From Amphiura filiformis (taxonomy: Eukaryota > Echinodermata > Ophiuroidea > Amphilepidida > Amphiuridae), in the NCBI RefSeq assembly GCF_039555335.1, contig NC_092647.1, positions 16,292,094 through 16,356,093 of the forward strand: a DNA stretch of 64,000 bases, read 5' to 3'. Positions within the stretch are counted from its first letter, which is position 1; each line of letters begins with the position of its first letter. Positions 21,901-32,489 of the stretch are shown piece after piece. A program made the translations under genes and the position numbers. The notes under the pieces are model-generated. The model searched no databases, was not told where the DNA came from, and saw only the letters and a list, made by a program, of their open reading frames with translations.

Positions 21901-24900
21901 AATTGCTTTATTGTGATTTAAAACCAAGGTGACATACAGTTTTTGTTCAACGCTATATAGGATGGCATTCTTAGTTCATGCAGTGACTGAAAGTTAATTG
22001 AAAGAGGGGACAAAATTTGTATTATTAAAGCTACATGCTGTGTAACATGCACTGATGATTTTTGAATGATTAATGTGCCCGATTAGATTAGTGCATCTAT
22101 TAAAAAAAGAAATTTACCCCAATATGGTTCAGTTTTGAAATTGTGATTATTTTTCCAAGTGTAAGGATACTTTTTTTTGGCGCAGTATATGATATCTGTG
22201 TATGAATTCATCTGTGTTACAGTAACAGACTGGATGTTGGAGCGAGATCCACAGGAGGAAATCTTGAAGGCATTTCGATTATTTGATGATGATGATTCAG
22301 GCAAGATTGGCATTCGTAACTTGAGGAGAGTAGCCAGGGAACTTGGAGAGAATATGACTGAGGAGGAGCTGAGAGCCATGATTGATGAATTCGACAAGGA
22401 TGGAGATGGTGAAAGTATGTACAATGTAGCCTGATTATTTTATGGTTGATGTGATATTTAGTCTGTTTACTTTGTTTGAGAGGCCATAATATGTTGCAAG
22501 TAATTTGAATTAAGTTCAAGAAAAGAAAAAGGTTTGTTTCAAATGTGCATACTGCATGTATTTCGTCAAATAGTCGCCCCCCCTCAAATAAACGCCCCCA
22601 CCACTTTTTTCAACCAAGATGTTTCAAAAATGCAGATACGTACTTCCATGGTATCTTGTGTAGTAAGCTTACCAAGTTGTCCACATGGTCGATAATAGCG
22701 TCACTTTTTGGCGAAAATCTGAATTGGAAACCCGAAGTGAACCAGAAGTCAGTGTTTCTAGTTCATAGTTTGTCATTTTAGCGTGAGTTTTAAGTTTACC
22801 TAATGATTTTAACGTGAATTATCGTTCTAAAATTGACCTTGAATAAACGCCCCCCTTTGGGAAAATGTAACGACCCGGGGACGTTTATTTGACGAAATAC
22901 GGTATGTGAAATAAGTTTTGCCACATAGATTTACGTGACCAACCCATTTTGGGCCTTTTTTAGTTGTCAGAAAATATTAAAACAAAGATAAAAATTGCAG
23001 CTTAAAAAACATGGGGAGCTAAAAACAATGTTCGGTGACAAACCTGTTCTTGGCTTAAGGTTACTGGTCTGAACCCTGGAATTATGGAAACTTTTGGGCC
23101 TCATAACTGCTATATTGTTGGTCTAAAGTATATAAAAGTATACATAAAGTTTTTTTTCCAACATTTTTTCAGACAATGTAACAAGAAAACTCTTCAGTAA
23201 AAAAATGTTTCTATTAATTTTTTAGAAGTAGATATAAACATCTTGGACCATTTTTAAAAAAATTGTTTTAAATTTTGATCAACTTCACCAAAAAAATGAA
23301 ATTTGGGCAAAATTGAGCATTTTTGGTGAAAGTTGGTAAAAATTACAAATAAAAACAATAAAAAAACAGGTCCTAGATATTTATATCTGTTTTTGAAAAT
23401 TGATTTAAAAAAATTTACTCAAGAATGTTTTTGTTACATTGTCCAAAAAGAATTTGACCAAAAACGTTTTGGGGATTTTCTCCAAAACTGAGCATTTTTA
23501 CCCAAATTTGAATCCACATTAATATTCATTTTTCAAGTCTTTGCCACTCTAAATATGTATACATTACCTTTAGGGGTGGTGCAATAATTATATGTGTACC
23601 CCTGGGGGTGAATTCTCAAAATGGTCTGCCAAAATCGCTTGTTCCCCCTTTGGCGTGCCAAAAACCTTTGCCCCCCCTTCGACGTGCCAAAAACCTTTGC
23701 CCCCTTTTGACGTGCCAAAAATCTTTGCCCCCCCCTTACACATGCAAGATTTTGGGGAACCCGAATTTAAAACCTTAAATTGTCTTAACATATAATGCGA
23801 AAGAAGCAGGAAATTTTGCATATTTGAACATGTTCAGAACGCTTTCCTCGCCTTTTAGGGCGTAATATAGAAACGGTGCCCAAAATATCTGTGCCAAAAT
23901 TGCTTGCCCCCTTTCGACCTGCCAAAAATTGCTTGACCCCCCTTTCGACCTGCCAAAAAAATGCTTGCCCCCCCCCCCTGCTGGCCTGCCAAAAAATCTT
24001 TGCCCCCCCTATAATTCACCCCGGGTACACACATAATATTGCACCACCCCTTATATAATTAGACCAACAATTTAGCTGTTATGAGGCCCAAAAGTTTCCC
24101 AGGGGGGCCAAAGATTCAAGTAAAAAGGGTCTTTTTTCATGATCAGGCACTGTACTTACGTATCGTGAATAGGGTATCTAAAACAAGGAAATTTAAGAAA
24201 AAGGGTATACATGTACCTTGTACAAAAATCACATTGTTTGGGGTCCTTTGAAACAAATGTAGCATGGAATAAAGGTTAAAAGTTATGAACCTTTGAATTT
24301 GTGTTTTCCCAGTTGTTATGAAGGGTTTTAGAGTCAAAAAATGACTGATTTACTTGTTTCTAATGGGGCAAAAATAGTGTCAATACTTATTTAGGGTATA
24401 AAATTGCACTTGTCATACTTGTTTAGGGGTGCATTTTCACTTTTCAGACCTCGTAAATACTTATTTAGGGTGCTATTTGGGACTTCGTGGCCACGTATGA
24501 TACCCCTTGTCAATGACCAGTGCCCCCGGAAAAGTTTCCACAATTCCAGGGTTAAGACCAATCTTACGGTGTAATGCAATGAAAACAAAGAAGGGCACCG
24601 ATGGCAAAGGGACTTTAATGGGCACAGCAATGTGTACATGTGCTGTTGTGGTATGGGATCATTTCGAGGGCTAGCATGACAAGTATTAAAGTAGCGTACC
24701 AATGGCATTTGCTTTCAGTTATTTTTCCCTGCAAATTTCATGTACATGTACTCAGCAAAGAAGCACACTCTGTAAATCAAATATTGCCAAGTGCGTATAG
24801 GTACACTTCTTTGCCATCAGTGGGTGATACACATGGTGGAATCTGTGAATGTGTGTGCCACCAGGCCCATAGCTCCCCCCCAAAAAAAAAAAAAGTATAC

Positions 24901-25254
24901 AAAAGTCCAAGAATTTAAGAATTTGCGAGCATAGCGAGCCAAAAAAAATTGATTTTTTAAGCTTTTTTGGTCAAGAAAGTTCTAAATTTGGGGAGAAAGT
25001 CAATTTTTCACAGAATTGCCCCCCCCATGGAAAAAAGTCCACTTTTTCAAATTCAGCACCCCCCCTACACAAAAAATCCTTGTTACAGGCCTGTGTGTTA
25101 CTAGTAATACATGACTGCTAACCTCTCTGCACACTAAAGTAATGACACATTGAACTCTTCTAAGCCGACTGAAACTAAGTGAGTGTTTTTGTTTATTTTT
25201 CCATCCACAGTAAATGAGGAAGAATTCATTGCCATCATGACAGGGGATACATGA
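18805..25254 (+). CDS. CETN3: Centrin-3, EF-hand protein of centrioles (four exons; first short exon not found)
   Basis: Exons 18805-18943, 20573-20687, 22223-22414 and 25211-25254 join in frame with GT-AG borders. They give about 162 residues; the usual length is near 167. The basic lead [54 protein letters not shown] and the terminal [12 protein letters not shown] identify centrin-3 rather than centrin-1/2. Of four EF hands, the first ([12 protein letters not shown]) and fourth (DKDGDGEINEEE) are canonical calcium loops. The second and third ([12 protein letters not shown], Asn at position 12) are degenerate, as usual in this subfamily. The protein acts at centrioles and basal bodies in centrosome duplication. 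The acceptor at 18804 enters with one base of a split codon, so a short upstream exon encoding about six residues should exist. The internal ATG at 18818 is an alternative start. Confidence 0.95.
18955..19453. mobile_element. TIR element family D, with a nested hAT MITE
   Basis: Left end TTAACCCCCTGAGCACTACC, right end AGTTCTCATGGGGTTAA, inverted with few mismatches. CTGATTGGTCAATTA and GCCAATCGGCAGGT are shared with the intact copy at 34673-34888. The nested hAT element is 19098-19383. It begins just inside the intron after CETN3 exon A. Confidence 0.85.
19098..19383. mobile_element. hAT-type MITE with iterated TGGCCCCTGGTTC word
   Basis: The ends are CAGGGGTGAAATTAAG and CTTATTTTCACCCTTG. 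The exact 8-bp duplication TTGCTGAT is at 19090-19097 and 19384-19391. The interior holds five copies of words like TGGCCCCTGGTTC on either strand. It is nested in the family D element. Confidence 0.9.
19500..20519. mobile_element. TIR element family B, partial copy split by a TTA-target element
   Basis: It contains GATTTTGGGCCAAAAATGAG, TCACAGATGAATTTATCAAG and TCTTTGCCA, and the end GAAAGTTTCCATAATTC with AGACCAACCTTAA. These match the full copy at 46009-46715. The left terminal repeat is missing or diverged. The element 19733-20466 is inserted near the right end. Confidence 0.75.
19733..20466. mobile_element. TIR element with TTA target duplication (PIF/Harbinger-like MITE)
   Basis: The ends are GGCACTTGAAACTTGATTCT (left) and ATCAAGTTTCAAGTGCC (right), flanked by TTA at 19730-19732 and 20467-20469. 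The inner block GAGTTTAGCGTCC is repeated inverted as GGGACGCTAAACTC. A 3-bp TTA duplication and GG ends suit PIF/Harbinger, which is an inference. It lies in CETN3 intron A. Confidence 0.82.
20573..20687 (+). CDS. CETN3: CETN3 exon B (EF-hand 2)
   Basis: 115 bp. Acceptor TCTCTACTACAG, donor GTAAGT at 20688. It reads [20 protein letters not shown] then [18 protein letters not shown] and leaves one base of a split Ile codon. Confidence 0.95.
21047..21631. mobile_element. TIR element, about 585 bp, ~85-bp arms
   Basis: Left TTATTCCAGAAAAATACAG, TTTTTTGAGATTAAAAAATA and GCCAAATGAAACATAGCT. Right AGCTGTGTTTCATTTGGC, TTTTTTTAATCC and TTTTTCTGGAATAGG, which are inverted copies. It lies in CETN3 intron B. 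Confidence 0.8.
22112..22192. repeat. 80-bp segment shared with 32406-32482
   Basis: AAATTTACCCCAATATGGTT, GAAATTGTGATTATTTTTCC and GCAGTATA occur in the same order and direction near 32.4 kb. Here it lies 30 bp upstream of the acceptor of CETN3 exon C. Confidence 0.8.
22223..22414 (+). CDS. CETN3: CETN3 exon C (EF-hand 3 and most of EF-hand 4)
   Basis: 192 bp. Acceptor TCTGTGTTACAG, donor GTATGT at 22415. It reads [20 protein letters not shown], then [35 protein letters not shown] and FDKDGDGE, with split codons on both sides. Confidence 0.96.
23057..24107. mobile_element. TIR element family B, copy with nested insertion
   Basis: Left TGGTCTGAACCCTGGAATTA and GGCCTCATAACTGC, right AGCTGTTATGAGGCCCAAAA. 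The body GATATTTATATC..., CAAGTCTTTGCC and ATATGTATAC matches 46009-46715. The element 23573-24050 interrupts it. It lies in CETN3 intron C. Confidence 0.8.
23573..24050. mobile_element. TTA-target TIR element with iterated TGCCAAAAATCTTTGCCCCC word
   Basis: The ends are GGGGTGGTGCAATAATTATA and TAATATTGCACCACCCC. TTA flanks it at 23570-23572 and 24051-24053. The interior carries about eight copies of a word near TGCCAAAAACCTTTGCCCCC, several preceded by TTCGACGTGCC or TTCGACCTGCC. No protein is encoded. Confidence 0.85.
24520..24575. repeat. Solo end of TIR family B
   Basis: CCGGAAAAGTTTCCACAATT followed by CCAGGGTTAAGACCAATCTT matches the right terminus of family B; the rest of the element is absent. 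Confidence 0.6.
25211..25254 (+). CDS. CETN3: CETN3 terminal exon D
   Basis: Acceptor TTTCCATCCACAG. It completes a split Ile codon, then reads [13 protein letters not shown] and stops at TGA 25252-25254. The 3' UTR follows, with a MITE 24 bp downstream. Confidence 0.95.
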
Positions 25255-25277
25255 TAGAGGCTGCACGTCTTATCTAA

Positions 25278-25394
25278 GGGATGAAATCAAACCTCGACCG
25301 GCGGTAGACCGCCGTTTCCGTCCAGTTGCTATTGTTACAATGGCAACCAGTCAGAACCACCGGTCAACTGCCGGTCGAGATTAGATTTCATCCC
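25278..25394. mobile_element. MITE in the CETN3 3' UTR, TAA target duplication
   Basis: GGGATGAAATCAAACCTCGA then CCGGCGGT on the left faces CCGGTCGAGATTAGATTTCA then TCCC on the right. TAA flanks it at 25275-25277 and 25395-25397. It would fold into a strong hairpin within the mature 3' UTR if transcribed. Confidence 0.85.
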
Positions 25395-25439
25395 TAAATG
25401 GATACAGTACTCAACCAATAGAACTTTATAAACCAGCGT

Positions 25440-26540
25440 TGCTTTATGATACCTGCATGTGTCATGCATTATGCCTTAAACATGCAGAAAAAAAGCAACA
25501 TCATGCTACAGCCTTGTGTGTAGTGATGTTGGAAAGGTGAAAGACTACCTCACATATAGCATCACAAGTCACAAACCATTAGACAAGGTCTCCGCTCAGC
25601 TCTGGATGTAAACCGTCCTGCGACTCCAAAATACAACAGGAGGTTTGGCGATGGAGCTGTTGGCGTTTGTGGTCCCAAATGTGGAATGACCTTCCTATAA
25701 CCGTCCGTTGATCATCACCCACTGTTAGTGCCTTTAAATCCAGCTTAAAAACCCACTTTTACTAGTTGTTTTTCATTGCATTTATTTCCCTTTTTTTTTT
25801 GCTGTGGTCATTTAGTTTTCTCATTTATTTATTTTTCTCATTTATTTATTTTTTTTTGTTGCATGTTTTTATAAGCGCATTGCTCATTTTTGGAAATGCG
25901 CTATATAAAGCGCAGAGTTGTAACGAGTCAGGTCATTTCATGGTTGAGTTGAATCATTTCTAGCAATAGCTCGAGCCGAGTCAAGTCAAATGACTTGAGC
26001 CACTGTACAATCTCTATGGGGAAAATTTCAAGATCCGAGTCGAGTCATTCCATTTTTGAAAATTCAAGTAGACCTATTGAGTCATGACTCATTACAAGTC
26101 TGAAGCGTCGTTTGTATGTATGTATGTACATGTATGTACACGTATGTAGTTCAACATAAATCTGATTGCAGTTTAAAAATTCATATAGAGAATATGGAAA
26201 TGGAAATACGCACTATATGCCTTTTGCACAAGTGTATCTTATGCAAACGAACAATTTACACAAACGTAACTACCGTAAAAAATGTAATTTTATATAGATA
26301 GGGTTGAACAAATTGAAACGTCGTGGTTATAAATGAGGTTAATGACTTTGCATCAGGTATGTTTTGGATATTGTGAAAAATCTAAACATTTTCCTTGCTG
26401 TGCCCCTCAGGATATTCCTTGGTCCCAAAGCAAAATGTTAAGTTTTTCACAATACACTCAATATAAGTGATGCACATTAATCTCTAATCATTATACACGC
26501 AATCAAGACCACATGATAACATGTACTTATAGCCATTTAA
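25440..26540. other. Downstream of CETN3: no gene seen
   Basis: AT-rich. Near 25766-25870 a T-rich run with repeated TCATTTATTTATTTTT makes a hydrophobic frame that is compositional. Short GTATGTATGTACATGTATGT tracts lie near 26115. Confidence 0.5.
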
Positions 26541-26648
26541 CCCCCTGAGCACTACCTGCCAGACGCCACATTTTTCCAGTTTAGTACTTATTAATATTTT
26601 AATATTAAAATACATTGATGGTCTCAAAGGAAATGAAACAAGGAAAAG

Positions 26649-26839
26649 CAGGCCTTGTATTTTGAAAATTGCTGGCGAGTGACAAATCACTCTCCTCAAA
26701 ACTTGTCAGGTGAACTGTAGGCGAGTGATTTTAATCAATTGTATTATTATTTCACCAAATGTAGGCGAGTGATAAAAAGCTCTCCTCAGCTTCATTTTAG
26801 GCGAGTGATGGTCTCGCTCACCTCAAAAGACAATGCCTG
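26649..26839. mobile_element. hAT-like MITE with iterated GGCGAGTGA word
   Basis: The ends are CAGGCCTTGTATTTTGAAAA and AAAAGACAATGCCTG. GGCGAGTGA appears four times, plus inverted forms such as TCACTCTCCTC. Its head and tail match those of 54087-54281, whose interior instead repeats GGAGCTC. GAAAAG lies on both flanks, but a clean 8-bp duplication is not seen. Confidence 0.75.
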
Positions 26840-27049
26840 GAAAAGTATCTTTCTTAAATAAAGTGTGGATGACTTGCCAAATGTATGTATGTCAGAGAAC
26901 AGTTTAAAATTAAGTAAGTTAAATAATAAATGCTTAGGTTGAAAGATATTGCAATCTTGATGTTACTAGTGCCCAAAAGAGCTGGGATTTTGTAAATTGT
27001 AAATATTATGTAGCAGTAGTATATATTTAATTTGATTTGATTTGTTCGG

Positions 27050-27444
27050 GTTTTGACAACCCTGGATAACCCAAGAAAGCCTCTATTGAAGCTTATTTCC
27101 ATTGGGGTCCATTTGAACACCGGGACGGGTTGGGAACAGTCAGGGGTTAACACCCTACTCTTTTCGAAACTGGCTGCGAGATACATGTACAGGTATGGCT
27201 CTCTGTACACGGGACCGACGGCTTAACGTCCCCTCCGAAGGACGGAGTACTTTCATGATTCGTTTACCCAATTCTAAATGAACCATGGGAGAGCGGAAGT
27301 CTGAATTTAATCTACAGAAGTTGCCAATTAATTTCAGACTGTTTTTTCCAAGTCAATATCCCAGCAAATCGCCACCGCCGGGAATCGAACCCGGGACCTC
27401 ATGCACTAAAGGCAAGTACCCTAACCATTGCGCCACGCTCTCCC
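27050..27444 (-). repeat. tRNA-headed SINE-like element
   Basis: On the minus strand, 27444-27371 has a pol III box A-like TGGCGCAATGG and box B GGGTTCGATTCCCGG. The 7-bp acceptor arms (GAGAGCG and CGGTGGC) do not pair, so this is not a functional tRNA. The following body includes CCGTCCTTCGGAGGGGACGT and CGTGTACAGAGAGCC, which looks like a conserved SINE central domain. The exact SINE family is unverified. Confidence 0.65.
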
Positions 27445-27583
27445 TAATAACAACATTAATGTATGAATTCACTAATGTGACATTCCTCATTCTGTCATTG
27501 TATTGTCCCGGATGTATTGTGCCTCAATTGATCTGTATATCATTATTTTTTTAACATTCCTCAATACACACATTATGGTTTTT

Positions 27584-27738
27584 CTACCGGATGTTGACTT
27601 GTACCTAAACTCCTTCCCACAAGGTGATAGGCATATTGCATAACAATAGATACAGTTCAAAGATTAATTCATCTGCTTTGTTTTGTAATATGCATGGTAT
27701 TGTGGGATGGAATTTAGGAACAAATGGACATCCGGTAG
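27584..27738. mobile_element. 155-bp MITE
   Basis: CTACCGGATGTTGACTTGTA and CCTAAACTCC on the left face GGAATTTAGGAACAAATGGA and CATCCGGTAG on the right. Confidence 0.82.
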
Positions 27739-27817
27739 AGATATCCTTAAGGTGAGTATTTCATTTGATTTCACTGAGGTCACTTACCTATTTTATGTAA
27801 AATACAGACCCAGTGAA

Positions 27818-27999
27818 TAATTAGAGAATAAAGGTATTGTTTGTAGCCGCTGTCATGCATCTATCATCTCATATTATACACAGGCGACATCATTAATTTA
27901 AGTAGTTGTTTTACACCCAAAATAATGATGTCATCCGTGTTATATGAGACGATAGATGCACAACAGCGGCTAAAAACAGTACCTTTATTCTAATTCTTA
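27818..27999. mobile_element. Fold-back MITE
   Basis: AATTAGAGAATAAAGGTA, TGTAGCCGCTGT and GCATCTATC on the left face GATAGATGCA, CAGCGGCTA and GTACCTTTATTCTAATT on the right. The spacer is about 25 bp. Confidence 0.82.
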
Positions 28000-28631
28000 A
28001 ACACTTCAAAGTAAGGGTATTTGATGATCAGGTATTATGTACTTTGATAATATAAAATCATTTAATAAAATGAACTACTGAGTGTTAAAAATTGTCTGAT
28101 ATCTTAATTTTGAATGTGTCAGTTCCTTCTTGTTTGGTCTTTAAATCATAAAAAGCTGTAATATCTTAGTTCTTGTTGACATTTTACAATGAGGTTTCAT
28201 GTACAAATTATTCTCACTATATTTTGACCATTATTTATTTATGTGGCATTCTACTAATCATAAATGGATGGTTTATTACTGGGATACATAAAAAATACGA
28301 GCTACATTACAAAATGACATCTTTTATATCAATAACATGGGTATATGAATACAAGTTTTGGTATCATTAATATATTTCATTTGTCCTTTGATGTAGAATG
28401 GTACATTATTTGAGGGCGTCAAAATAGTTTTGTACTTAATTTGAGGGCCGGGGTTAAAAAAGTTTTGGATCCATTTAGGAATTCAGTAGCAACGTTTGCA
28501 CATCAGACACACCAACTTTCATTCTGAATACGAGGAATGTCCTGATGATATCAAATAATTTTGATTTTGTGAAATTTATAATACAAATTTAATATCTACG
28601 CCGCCCCAACAGCCTCCTAGCTATGGGGCAT

Positions 28632-29281
28632 AAACTGCTCAAATAAAGAAAGTCCGCAGTCATGTAACCCGTCCTACACCAAAACCTGATCTTGTTATGA
28701 CAATTTGATTGATACTGTCGTGTGCAGAATCTTGTTAGCTCCAATTTGATACCAAATTTGCTACCAAACACTCAAAAAGTGACAAAAATTGATGCCAGTT
28801 TATGGCATTTGGTGCATTTTCAAAAGTTGCAAATCAAAACGAAGCACACAGTCGAAATTGCTTAGGGTCAAGCTTGCTTGCCCATGATGGCCCCTGTCGA
28901 CTATCCCAAGTGCGCGCTTTATTCAATTGTTAATTTAAAATGCATGGATTGCTACAGTGCTTTACTGATGAATACTAGGTCATGATGTGATCGATATGAC
29001 CTAGCGGTTGTTCGAGGTATGTCAATGGTCGCGCTCTGACATTCACCTCTACAGGTCCGCGCGGTCCGTTTTTAATTTGCAACTTTTGAAAATGCACCAA
29101 ATTTATACTGGTATCAATCTCTGTGAATTTAAGAGTTTTCAGTAGCAAATTTGGTATCAAATTGCAGCTAACAAGATACTGCACATGACCTTTTCATCAC
29201 ATTGACATAACATGATCAGTTTTTTGTATAGAACCGGTTACATGACTGCGGAGTGCGGACTTTCTTTATTTGAGCAGTTTA
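28632..29281. mobile_element. Large fold-back element, ~210-bp arms
   Basis: Left TGCTCAAATAAAGAAAGTCC then GCAGTCATGTAACC faces GGTTACATGACTGCGGAGTG, CGGACTTTCTTTATTTGAGC on the right. Inner blocks AAATTTGCTACC and GGTGCATTTTCAAAAGTTGC are also mirrored. There is about 230 bp of unique middle and no transposase. Confidence 0.85.
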
Positions 29282-30443
29282 GATAGATCTTGGACTTGCC
29301 CATTGGGGAAAGTTAAGTATGTCAGCCAAATAGTAAAGCACCATCTTTTTTTACTTGCCCATGTGTCTACTTGTAAATATGAATCTTCCTTCCTTCCATA
29401 TACAATATACTGATCTCTAAATATAATTAATCTTTTCCGTGAGCACCCCCCCCCCCCCACCCCTTTCCTTGTCTTTTGGTTATGTTTATGTAATGTTGAT
29501 TTATTTTGTTAATTTCATTTGATTTCAGGGAAAGGCTAACTTTCAGACCTTTTTGGTCTTCCAGCCTTTTCCTCCATATGTACCGTGTTTATATTTATAT
29601 TTTTTGTAATGTCTTTGATTTTTATGGAAATAAAATATGAATGAATGAATGAATGAATACTGCATAGTGGTCCCAGGGAAGTGCTGGTTGGTGACTTTAT
29701 GTAGCTTGCCTAGTGTTAGTGTAGCTTGCCTTCGGCAAGCCCTGTACTAGGAGTGGTATTAATTTTTTACAGAATGGTCTAACCAGGCAGGGATTGGCCT
29801 TTACATTTTCTTTACTAGTCACTTGCTTGGGTATATTTTACTCAGGGATCACTGGATGTTCTGAGGTACTGCGAGGGCTCTGATCAAGAGCTATCACCGT
29901 ACTCCCTCTGTTTGTTAGCTTCCCAAGTAGACTACTTACTTTGACTTGCGGTTAAGATTCTTAACACGGGACTAAAATTGGCCATGATGTAATGCATCTT
30001 AAAATGGATCTGGCTTGTGATTGGTCGCCCAGATCTCGCTATTGTTTAAATCCTCCGGGTACGTACCATTAACTACATCGTACGCAACATTTGCGGCACG
30101 TTTGTGGTGGCGCGCTCTCAGTGGTACATTGGACGTACATTTAGCGCGTCATGTACCACCATGCTTAGCACTTGTGGTTGATTTAGAGTGATAAACAAGT
30201 ATGATTGACAGTGTGTTTTAGAGACCAAAGTTCCGGGGTAAAGTTCTGCTTAAAAGCCAATGTACATAGTCGGATTTTTACTCGGGCTTTCGCGATCAAT
30301 AAACTGGAAGATTCCAAAATCAGAATTGTTAAGTATTGAAGTGAGTCATTATAATTATGCAAGATATGTTGAATCGATAACTTTTATTGTCACTAATCAT
30401 CTAATTATATAAACTCTTTATGACAATTTTACTATTGAACACT
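29282..30443. other. No gene seen
   Basis: It holds a C tract near 29448, four GAAT repeats near 29637 and otherwise unique-looking sequence. No splice-bordered frame is defensible. Confidence 0.5.
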
Positions 30444-30790
30444 TTAAAGGAGTATTTCGTGATCCTAGCATCCTCTTTTTATGACATTTTTCAGTACATA
30501 TCCACGAAAAAGCATATTCCCAAAATTTCAGTTGATTCCGATATTATGCTTATGCGAGTTATGCATGATTATGTGTATTACACTGCTCCATAGACAATAC
30601 GTTGTAATTTCGTTCTGGTGCACCAGAACAAAATTGAAATTTCACGATATCTTTGCTAAACGAATTAATCTGCAAGAAATATTTTGTACATAAACATTAT
30701 GTAGTCAGAGGTTTCCAGTGATATAAAAATCTCAACTTTTTTTGAGAAAAGTGGGGGGATGAGGCTATGGATCACGAAATGCCCCTTTAA
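30444..30790. mobile_element. MITE family A, copy 2 (opposite orientation)
   Basis: TTAAAGGAGTATTTCGTGAT at the left and ATCACGAAATGCCCCTTTAA at the right. It has the same internal palindrome TTCGTTCTGGTGCACCAGAA. It is the reverse complement of copies 1 and 3. Confidence 0.88.
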
Positions 30791-31113
30791 CATGTTTAAT
30801 AAACATCAGTATAATTTTGAGTTCAACGGAATGCGTTCATCATGATTAAATAATAATAATAACATATTTTTTATCAAAATTCGACTATAGCATAGTCTAC
30901 TTCGTCACTTAACCGTCTGGCGACAACCTCATAGTACGTCTTTTCCGATTGGCTGAAAATTAACTCACTAATGATGCAGCGGTTGATGAACAGCTCTGCA
31001 GTTACATAAATCCACACAATGTACGCTTGCTGCCTCAGTGGCTGCTAAGCTAGCATACATTTTGTGTTTGCGGTATCTACAAATAGTGGAGGGCCTGTAA
31101 TGTTTAGTGTCAC

Positions 31114-32338
31114 TTAAGGGCGTACTACACCCATATATTGGTGTGATTGGTCTAAAAAAATATTTTGTCATTTATAGCTAGGCGATATATGCACGGATCA
31201 TGTGAAATAAAAAATTTAAAAAAAAAAGAAAAAAAAAGGTGGTTTTAAACCATTGTATAGTAAATCATTTAGCCCTATATATTTTTTGTTTACTGTAACC
31301 TAGTTACTCAGATGCGTGTTTCGTAACAAATCATAATTTATTCTTTTCAACATGTTCAAGTAGGGTACATGAATAGAATACATTAAATCCTTTGTTATAC
31401 TCTCTATAGAAAATCTAGTGGTACATGCAAAATATATAACACTGAATAAATTAAATAAACACTTACACAATAGATGCATATAGTCATTAGTCAAGTCAAT
31501 ACTATGTGTTGTTAGGAGAAGAAAAGGCTATTAGGTCACCGTATGTCAGGTTATAGGTCAATTGGTTCAGGTCAAATTTAAGCATCAATTTTGAATACAC
31601 ATGTGAGAGTCTGTGATATCAGAATGAGGAATAATTTTGATATTCTGTCTTAACTGGATATATATCGAGAAGTGCAAGGTGGATATACTAATATACCTTG
31701 GGATGTAAATGGTGAGTACAATTTAAAATGCCTAGTTGAGATGGATTTCACAAATAAATATAAAATAGTTACCAAAATCACAAAAGCTAAGCTTACGGAA
31801 AACTACCCAATATGGTGGTATAGGTGACAAGAAATACAATTTTTTTCAACATTGCTGTAGTATGGTTGTGGTAACCTGTTACCTATGGCTTAATTAAGTT
31901 TCAGTGAAATAATGTCGCAAGTTAAAAATACAAAATATAGCTCAACATTGAAAATAGAAGCATTTTAACAGGTTCGTTTTTTGATAGTTGTGGAGCACCA
32001 AGTTCATGAAGTCATAAAAGAAATCAGGGACCACTTATTCCCATTTTACATATCAACATTATTTCCCTAATGTGTTAGCAACACATATCCAAAATTTTAA
32101 CGAAATCCGTTGATAGTAAGCTTTCCAAAATGAAGTGAATTTAAATCATCAGTGATGTACCACCTTTTGGCTTCTACTTTTAAAAGCATGTAAGCTACGT
32201 TGATACCGATGCCACCAATAAAACGAGAAGATTTGCCCTTCATTTTGCATACCACTTTGTCCAATTTTTTTTTTTGTAATTTCTTCACAAAATGCAAAAA
32301 ATGCAAAAAAAAAAATCAATGGGTGTAGTACCCCTTAA
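31114..32338. mobile_element. 1.2-kb TIR element related to family C ends
   Basis: TTAAGGGCGTACTACACCCA at the left faces TGGGTGTAGTACCCCTTAA at the right. The interior is AT-rich with no transposase frame. The ends resemble family C (TTAAGGTGGTACTACACCCC), suggesting a longer relative. Confidence 0.8.
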
Positions 32339-32405
32339 CGCAAATCACGTCCTACATGTATAGCCAATTGAAAACAGTTTTCTTCCCCTTCTTTGGAAAT
32401 TCATT

Positions 32406-32482
32406 AACCAAATTTACCCCAATATTGTTCAGTTTGGAAATTGTGATTATTTTTCCAAGGGATACTTTATTGGTGCAGTATA
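32406..32482. repeat. Copy of the 80-bp segment at 22112-22192
   Basis: ATTTACCCCAATATTGTTCA, GAAATTGTGATTATTTTTCC and GTGCAGTATA. It is in the same orientation as the copy beside CETN3 exon C. Confidence 0.8.
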
Positions 32483-32489
32483 GCTTTCT

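Noticed and set aside
25766-25963. Membrane-protein-like frame rich in Phe/Leu
   Set aside because: T-rich repeats (TTTATTTATTTTT) explain the hydrophobic run; no gene signals.
27371-27444. Functional tRNA gene
   Set aside because: Acceptor arms do not pair, although A and B boxes are good; it reads as a SINE head.
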